Assembly: GCA_015501605.1 (NCBI GenBank)
Contig: JADNRZ010000003.1
Span: 1,116,001-1,180,000 of the forward strand
Direction of reading: 5' to 3'
Source: Panaeolus papilionaceus
Lineage: Eukaryota > Basidiomycota > Agaricomycetes > Agaricales
Length of the DNA: 64,000 nt
Below, piece by piece: positions 57,610 through 64,000 of the stretch. Made by a program: the position numbers and the translations under genes. Below the pieces are notes generated by a model. The model searched no databases and was not told where the DNA came from. It worked only from the letters and a program-made list of their open reading frames with translations. Position 1 is the first letter of the stretch, and each line of letters opens with the position of its first letter.

Positions 57610-59243
57610 ATGAACGAAATTCTTTCAGATGATACACTTGACACTCTTACCACTTCAATGAAGAGACTTAGTACCGCACGGGCACAAGGTCTCTCCGCAC
57701 CTTCCTCTGGTTCACCCTCTCCAACCACAGTAAATCCTCCATCTAAACTTTGGGATTGTGGCTCTCCTCGTTCAATAAGGAGCAGGCGGACTAGTTGTGC
57801 TTCAGTCACTGCATCGCCTACAAAGCCTTCCTTTCAAGTTCCAGCTCCACCAGCCATCAGCTCACGCATCTCTACCAGTCATGGTATCTCCACGACACGC
57901 CTCAAACTCTTTTCTGCCAACCCACCCGAAACACGCTTTACCAACCTTGCCTATACTTCAAAGGACGGCGATGAGAATGCAGTCATAGTCGATCTAGACA
58001 CTGGAATCAAGGTGGAACGCCATCCAGATCTATGGTTTGAGGACGGCAGTGTCATTTGTCGCGCAGAAAACACCCTTTTTTGCGTGCACATGTCGCAGCT
58101 GGCTCGCCACTCTTTGTGCTTTCACGACATGTTCATGTTGCCACAGCCCGAGTCAGCAGGCAAGCTCGAGTCGTCTTTGACCATCCATTCAAGTCAAGGC
58201 CCCCACACAGAGACAAGGAAGATCCCGGTCGTGTACTTGTATGACAGCGCAGAAGATGTCGCAAACCTCTTGACAGCGTTATATGATGGCCCGTACGTGT
58301 GGCACTTTTAGTTATTTTCGTTTTCATGCAACGAACTAACCATGTCGCTCCGCTCCATCGTGGTTCATAATATATTATAGGAACTTTGGCCGGTTTGGTA
58401 ATAATGACGAAGATGATTTTCGTGTTGTTTCTGGGTGCCTTCGCTTATCCACCAAGTACTTAATTGACACCCTTCGGGAAAAGGCGATTGCCCATCTTAG
58501 CCTGGCATGGCCATCGGATCTCAAAACCTGGGATGCACGGGAAGATCTTGCTCGCGCCTATGAAACAGATGGCTCAACAAAGTCGTCAAGGTTTCCTCAC
58601 CCTTTTGTACGCTTTATCTCTACTTCCATTCTCCTTGTTGCTGACTGGGTCGTATCTATCCACGTTTCATTAGGCTATTATTAACCTTGCCAGAGAAGTT
58701 GACGTCCCCTCTTTATTGCCGTCAGCATTTTACGACTTATCCCGTCATTCCTTCTCGCAAATTTTGGAGCCCAGTGAAGACGATAGCCTTTATAGGGACA
58801 AAAGACAACCCCGTCTTTTGCCAACGGATATGCAGCGTCTATGCTTAGGCAAAGAAATGTCGCAACAGATGGTGACATCTTTGATCCATAGCATGGGGGC
58901 CGGCCATATTAGACACTCCCAACAACACTCGGGTCACTCACACTCCCGAAAACCGTCCAGTAGTGGTATTTGTGTATCCGCAGCTGCATGCAGGAAAGAT
59001 TTCATGGAGTTGGTCGACCTGGCCACACAACACTATCTCTTTGATCGGGAGAGAGGATGCTATGACCCGCTTTACGTCGCTGAAGAATTGGGCCAGCTGA
59101 AGAGCGCCGAGTTTTCCGAGTGCAGGTCCTGTGCGAAGTCGCTGGAGGCCTGGGCAACTCGGGAAAGGGAGAAGATTTGGAAGATGATACCAAACTGGTT
59201 CCGGTTGGAGACTTCCGCAGATATACCCCCGTGCTCATCGTAA
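57610..59243 (+). CDS. BTB/POZ domain protein
   Basis: Three exons: to about 58293, 58381 to about 58590, and about 58676-59243. I chose the ATG at 57610 (MNEILSDDTLDTLTTSMKRL); the frame is open up to an earlier ATG at 57454, only 95 bp from the upstream stop. A Ser/Pro-rich disordered region is followed by a BTB fold. Its hallmarks are HPDLWFEDGSVICRAENTLF, CVHMSQLARHSLCFHDMFML, IPVVYLYDSAEDVANLLTAL and LRLSTKYLIDTLREKAIAHL. The C-terminal helical part (INLAREVDVPSLLPSAFYDL; CRKDFMELVDLATQHYLFDR) is typical of the expanded agaricomycete BTB family, whose partners are mostly unknown. Ubiquitin-ligase adaptor or transcriptional roles are possible. Confidence 0.85.
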
Positions 59244-61442
59244 TTATTGCGTTCGAGTCGGATGCGGAGCGCTGGCTGTCATACTGGTTGCTGCAGCAGT
59301 TTTTTTCTATGTATATCTTTGGATGTTGATGTCGTGTGCTCCCTCTTTTTGAGAGCACCGTTTTATTCAAGTTCATCAACTGGACATACCTATGTAATCC
59401 TATACTTTTATCCTTTCTTCCAGGTGGATTCTTATTTAATTCCTCACCCCCATTGTTGTTGTAAAACACAGCTCAGAGTATATAGTATTGTTAGTACTAA
59501 TGATTAACTGTAACTAGTACGTTGTTGCGATCATAGGCATAGGCTATGGCTTTGGGGCTCCTCATAATGTATCCCTTGCATTTGTAATGAGTTCTGCAAG
59601 TGTCCTATTCCTCTACGAAGTAATATTCTTAAATCTTTTGACGAAGGGCTACAAGACATCTGACCACGCCTGTTGGTACGGAATGCATTGGCTAAATTCA
59701 AGTTTGATTCCAACATGATGGCGCTTGCAGGCATTCGCAACTACGTTCTGGGGCTTGCAAGCTCAGAGGATGGGTTAAGACACTACTTATATGATATACA
59801 TAGACCCCGAAGCACTGCTTCTTGTCCTCATTATCTGGGGTCTTGGGGTGATGCATGATATAACCGGGTGATCACCTATTTAAATCGTACTACAGGGCCA
59901 CAGTGTGATAAGCGCTCATCGCCTTACAGTATTTGATAACTTACAGCCTTCGTTACCTTTCTTCGATGGCTGTCCTTCATGACCCATCGTCTCTGAAAGA
60001 TTCGAAAGGCGACTCACTGACCCTGTGCACAGCTGTGATTGATGACTTACTAGTATGTATTGCACTTCAAGTTGAGAGATTTGTTAAGCCGACCACGATC
60101 TTGATGAGTTGATAGATGGTTGATGCATGTCGCGACCTCGTTGGTTCTTTTAGGACACTGCTAGGTAAGAAACATACATACTCAGACAGCATTATCGACC
60201 GTGTTTGAAGTAGCATTTTTGCCACACCCACCACCCAACTCGAACATGTTTTGTGTTCGATCCTATGAGATATCGATGCTCATTGGATATAAGTATTCTT
60301 CAGGGACCCACATAGCAAAGAAATCAGAGGCAGGAAGTTGTCATCGTGAGATGGGTCGGGAGCGCTGAACTAAAAGCGCTTCCTCCGTTTCTTCGCAAAG
60401 ACGATGCATTGTTCCTCACAAAAGCAGTCGTTATACCTTCGGGACCATCGTTGTGAGCTGAAATGGAAATCATGGTCCCTAATTTTTAAAAAAAAAAACA
60501 AGAAAGGAAAACGCTTGTATTAACTGGGAGCAAGAACGCGTTAAAAGCTACCGTCTCGTCGTAGTTACCCAGACTGAGCTGGGCATGCACTCCTGGGAGC
60601 GCAATGAATCTTTTCTCCGAAATGCCTGGCAAACAATTAAATCTCGATTGGTTTGGGAAGAGCATTATGAAGTCAGACGTTCACTGGACGTTCTATTATC
60701 CACCATGGTCCGTAACTCGTCGGATGCCCCTTTACTGAATGTGAAGGTAAAAATAGTATCTGATACTGTTTCAGAATCCAGTCTGCTGTGTCGTATGATA
60801 TGGGTGAAAGTTCGGCTTTCCATGGATTCAATGCGTGCACTCTTGACAGATGCAGATGGCTGACCGTTCCTCCGAAATCCGAGTCGGGAAGGAGTACCTA
60901 CAATTCTATATCAAACATCTGATGAAGCCTACCTAAAATAAGAAAAGGTGAAATTGCTCGACTAGTGGACAATACTTATAGGGGATCATCCTTCATCGTC
61001 AGCAAGCTGCGCAGAGTGTGTTTAACTGTGTCAAGAGCTGATGGGTCTGAATTGAAGGGATGCTTAGTCGGAGGACTCGGCCACAAGGGCTGTGATGGAG
61101 ATGTAACTCATCAAGGGGTGACTAATTCGCCGCCCCATTCCGATTTCGGAATAATCTTTCTTAACTGCTGTAACAACCACCAATGCTCAGTTTTTGCTTC
61201 GAGCCTTGTCTTGGACAAGGTCAGAAGTCTACAACAACGGATTAAAATACAGTTTACACACATGTTGTGACCTTGAAGGCATCTTTTTCTCTCCATGTCT
61301 CCATGCATTGATCAATGTGGGGATATGGAAACCCATCATTGGCTATTTTTGATGCAAATGCAACCCCATAAGTATACTCGGATGGAACAAATAAACCCTA
61401 TATCGACCCTTGATTAACCCAGTCAATTCAGTTGAAACCAAG
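59244..61442. other. 2.2 kb gene-poor stretch
   Basis: No frame over about 105 codons and none with recognisable domains. Features seen: a poly(A) run near 60488-60500, a small perfect hairpin (TCGAACA/TGTTCGA arms) near 60240-60260, and complementary 7-mers AGACCCC/GGGGTCT near 59802-59845. Degraded mobile-element remnants or a non-coding transcript are possible but unsupported. Confidence 0.45.
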
Positions 61443-61449
61443 TATAAAA
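61443..61449 (+). promoter_or_regulatory. TATA box of the secreted-protein gene
   Basis: A strong TATAAAA motif stands about 200 bp upstream of the ATG at 61648. This spacing fits a transcription start near 61475 and a 5' UTR of about 170 nt. It is one of the few clear TATA boxes in the window. Confidence 0.6.
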
Positions 61450-61647
61450 GCCACTTGGTTCTCTCCTGTCCAACCCAGGTTCCTTCCTCATCCCACCTTC
61501 GTCTAAACTTCACAGCCCGGGGCTGCTCGTATCTGCTTGGTCAGTACGCAAACTATACACAGGCTAGCACTGTACAACGTTTGAATTGCATTCAACCACC
61601 TACCGACGACTTAAAAACTTTTCATCAAACTTGCACATATTTTCAAA

Positions 61648-62752
61648 ATGGTCAAGATCTTCTCTGTCGCTCTCCTAGGCTTGGTCGCCGCTTCTGCCAA
61701 CGCAGCCCCTCTTCGCCTCAACAGACGTATCGCTCAGGTTATTGCCGAAGCAACTGCCACTTGGGAACAAGCCTGTGTATGTGGTCTTCTACATTGCTTC
61801 GAGTGCATTTGCTGATCAGCTATCTATATAGCTCGCAGCAGGTGGTGCTGAACGTTGCAATCCTCTGTCTGTTGCTGCGATGACAACTCTCCTCCTTGCT
61901 GGTGGTCCATGTGATCAACAACAGGCCGCTGATAACTTCATGGATCTCAGTAAGGAGCTGAACAGCAACCAGATGATTGTACTCTCCCAAATCTTTGCTC
62001 AGCAACCTCGTAACTCGGTATGTCATTCGTATGCCACCATCAAAAGATTAGAACCTCATAGTATCTACAGCCCAATTCAGTTGCGATCCCCTACTGTCAA
62101 GAGGCTCCAAGGAACTCCGAGCTCAACGGATTGTTCCAATGTCAATTCGCTGGCTCCAACCAGAATACATTCGTGGACAATGTTGCTCTTGGTGGTGAAG
62201 GCACCATTCCCTTCGGCCGCACTGATCCGGTGTCGCCCTTGGGCTCTTGCCCCATCCATCCTCAAGGTCCCGTTCCTGACGGTCAGCAGCTCACTAGCAT
62301 CGTTCAAATTCCAAATGCCCCTCTCCAGGAGCGTAATCCAGCGCCTGCTCCTGAACCTGTCCCGGCTCCTGCTCCCGCCCCTCAAGCAGGTGGTGGTGGA
62401 TTCCAGCTTGATAACGGCCGCGCTGCGCAAGCCCTTAACGCCCGGTTCGCCACCCTGGCCAAAGGTTCGCCTTGCACAGGTAAGGATTTTAAACTGATCA
62501 GGCACTCGAGGCACTGCTGATGTTCATGTTACAGTCGGCGAAAATGCTTGCACAGAAGGTGAATTTGCTCAATGCCCTCCTGCAGCTGATGGCAACAATG
62601 TGTTTGTCTCCACGCCTTGTAACGGTCTTACCTGTGCCGCTCTGCCATTGGTCAACAGTCCAGGAACTTCAATCACTTGCACAACCTTGGACGATGCCAG
62701 AACCCGCATCGCCGCAACTGGTGCGACTGGTGGACTTACTGGCTCTGAGTAA
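61648..62752 (+). CDS. Secreted protein with CBM19-like cysteine-rich C-terminus, 313 aa
   Basis: Four exons (61648-61776, 61832-62017, 62071-62479, 62535-62752) sum to 942 nt. The start gives a clear signal peptide (MVKIFSVALLGLVAASANA) and a possible Kex2 site (LNRR). The N-terminal domain is mostly helical with a few cysteines (WEQACLAAGGAERCNPLSVA; GGPCDQQQAADNFMDLSKEL). A Pro/Ala-rich linker (PAPAPEPVPAPAPAPQ) follows. The C-terminus (SPCTVGENACTEGEFAQCPP, FVSTPCNGLTCAALPLVNSP, SITCTTLDDAR) resembles chitin-binding CBM19 modules seen in mushroom secreted proteins. Cell-wall or chitin binding is therefore likely; no catalytic motif is seen. A TATA box lies upstream. Confidence 0.82.
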
Positions 62753-63694
62753 ATGCTTTTTGGTAGTCTATCCTAGCAATGCTTCCAATCTAGACAGACT
62801 CAACCATAATACATGCATGTTAAACATTAATGCAGTGCGCAGCTGAGTTGGCCACTATGGGGGAATTTCGAGACAAATAGTATCTGTTCTATTTTGAATG
62901 TTGTGGCAGATTTGAACAAATTTCCTGATTTTGTTTGTGGCTGATCCTTCCATTATGTTGTGAGAATGTAATTTCTATTAGCGCCGTTTATGCTGTCTGC
63001 GCGACCACATGGTCACCTCCACAATTCGAAGTACATTTCGTCACCAATTACATCTGCCTTGTAGCTCTGACGGACATATTCTGTAACCGTATGTTGGTGT
63101 CCTGGTTGATTGGTGCCTTGGGAGCGATTCTTGGGTCCCTGGTAGATCCTCTCTTTTGTGCCCCCGCGAATAATAGCAAGAGTAAGAAACAGCTCGTTCG
63201 AATGGGCGCCCGCACCACACGCCTCGAAGGGATGATGAGAAGCAAAGCAGGACTGGATATGTGCATCAAAAAAGGTGGGTCACTTGTGTCCTCAAGCACC
63301 TCTCGAGGTCCCGCTAAGTAGCAACCGTTACATACAACCCTTAAAGCAATGACCGCAAGATCACGATCGAACACTTCCTGGTAGCCTGCGTTAGCGCTTC
63401 AATCGCACGGGTTCACAACAGTGAGGTCGGAAGATCACATTAAACCCCCGTCTTATTCCAGCGCTTGTGTGCGGTCGGAAGAATAGGAGGGATATAATAC
63501 AGATATACACGAAGAAGCAGAGAATATAAATGCTGTGTGTTACATATTGAATAATAGAAGAGGATAAATATACAAGACTGGCTCTAGGTCGTAAATGGTG
63601 GTTCTGCATGATGGAATGCTGTTCAGGATGTTAGAGCTATTCACAGGAAGACTACCCTACTCACAAAGAAGAGGGGGAAGACTCTTGGAGGGAA
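62753..63694. other. 942 bp intergenic, no convincing gene
   Basis: Between the secreted-protein gene and the right-edge gene, so both 3' ends converge here. Overlapping frames at 62935-63321 (+) and 63048-63374 (-) mirror each other and show no domain. Confidence 0.5.
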
Positions 63695-64000
63695 TTACGT
63701 AGCAAATGCGTTGGCAATGCGCTCACTACCGCGAACGTGTTAGATGAAGATTCAGCTTTACGCAACGTTCAACGTACATTGTAATTTTGTGCTGCATGAT
63801 GTCTTGGGTTGACTCTAGGAATGATAGCGGTGGTTGAGTTCAGTTGTGGAAGGGCAGTTGAGGTATCTTACTAAGACTGTGAGCCTGTGGTCTTCCGACT
63901 TTTAAAGTGTCATTATCATTTTGTCCCCTCGATTCATTCGAGGAAGATGAGAGGGAGGATTGCCGCGAAATCTGATTCGAAGGCTAAACACTGGGAGGTT
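63695..64000 (-). CDS. 3' end of an unidentified gene entering from the right
   Basis: Three exons can be chained on the minus strand: 63872-63983, 63778-63814 (37 nt) and 63695-63725 (31 nt). They are separated by GTAAGA...CTAG (57 nt) and GTACGT...GTAG (52 nt) introns. The joined C-terminus is Ser/Asn-rich and then helical: SNQISRQSSLSSSSNESRGQ, NDNDTLKVGRPQAHSLKS, TQDIMQHKITIERIANAFAT, stop. Frame is preserved across both junctions, and the unspliced frames contain stops, which supports a real gene. The remaining N-terminal part lies beyond the window. The family is not recognised. Confidence 0.55.

Noticed and set aside
62935..63321. 128-codon plus-strand frame with a hydrophobic segment
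   Set aside because: It overlaps an equally long minus-strand frame, lacks a domain, and lies where two 3' ends converge.

Overview
The window is nuclear DNA from a filamentous basidiomycete, most likely an Agaricomycete (mushroom-forming fungus). Genes are dense and lie on both strands. They are interrupted by many introns of about 48-60 nt, some exons are only 3-30 nt long, and every recognisable protein is fungal. No species can be named from the sequence alone. There is no CRISPR array, rRNA, convincing tRNA or intact transposon.

Layout, left to right. A symplekin/PTA1-like mRNA 3'-end processing factor runs off the left edge (-), followed by an F-box protein (+) and a 2.3 kb stretch without a supportable gene. 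Next come V-ATPase subunit G (VMA10, +), a Zn2Cys6 transcription factor (-), and a divergent pair of ribosomal protein genes, P2 (-) and S15 (+). These are followed by an M20 carboxypeptidase S-like vacuolar peptidase (+), an orphan F-box-like protein (+), a ~2,000-residue CCCH/RRM/RING-IBR protein (-) and an orphan membrane protein (-). The middle holds AP-1 gamma-adaptin (+), splicing factor SF3B1/Hsh155 (-), a forkhead transcription factor (-), DNA ligase IV (-) divergent from a GIN4/NIM1-type kinase (+), the LC8 dynein light chain (+), an Axl2-type cadherin-like membrane protein (-) and importin Kap123 (-). The right part holds a small basic gene with an ACGCGT cluster upstream (+), mitochondrial class 2 dihydroorotate dehydrogenase (+), a BTB/POZ protein (+), a 2.4 kb gene-poor stretch, a secreted protein with a CBM19-like tail (+), and the 3' end of another gene entering from the right (-).

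The genes are mostly housekeeping: RNA processing (symplekin, SF3B1), translation (RPP2, RPS15), trafficking (VMA10, AP-1 gamma, CPS1, LC8, Kap123), DNA repair (LIG4), polarity and cell cycle (Axl2-like, GIN4-like kinase) and pyrimidine synthesis. There is no sign of a secondary-metabolite cluster or recent transfer.

The most notable signals are in gene architecture. RPS15 has eight coding exons, several of them 3, 9, 10 or 16 nt. Three genes start with an initiator exon of one or two codons. Two GC-AG introns are supported by reading frame. A very large CCCH-RRM-RING-IBR protein lacks the expected catalytic RING2. A small unrecognised basic protein has three MluI-type boxes upstream. Exon boundaries were assigned by eye from splice consensus, reading frame and family knowledge, so they are proposals that RNA data could confirm or correct.
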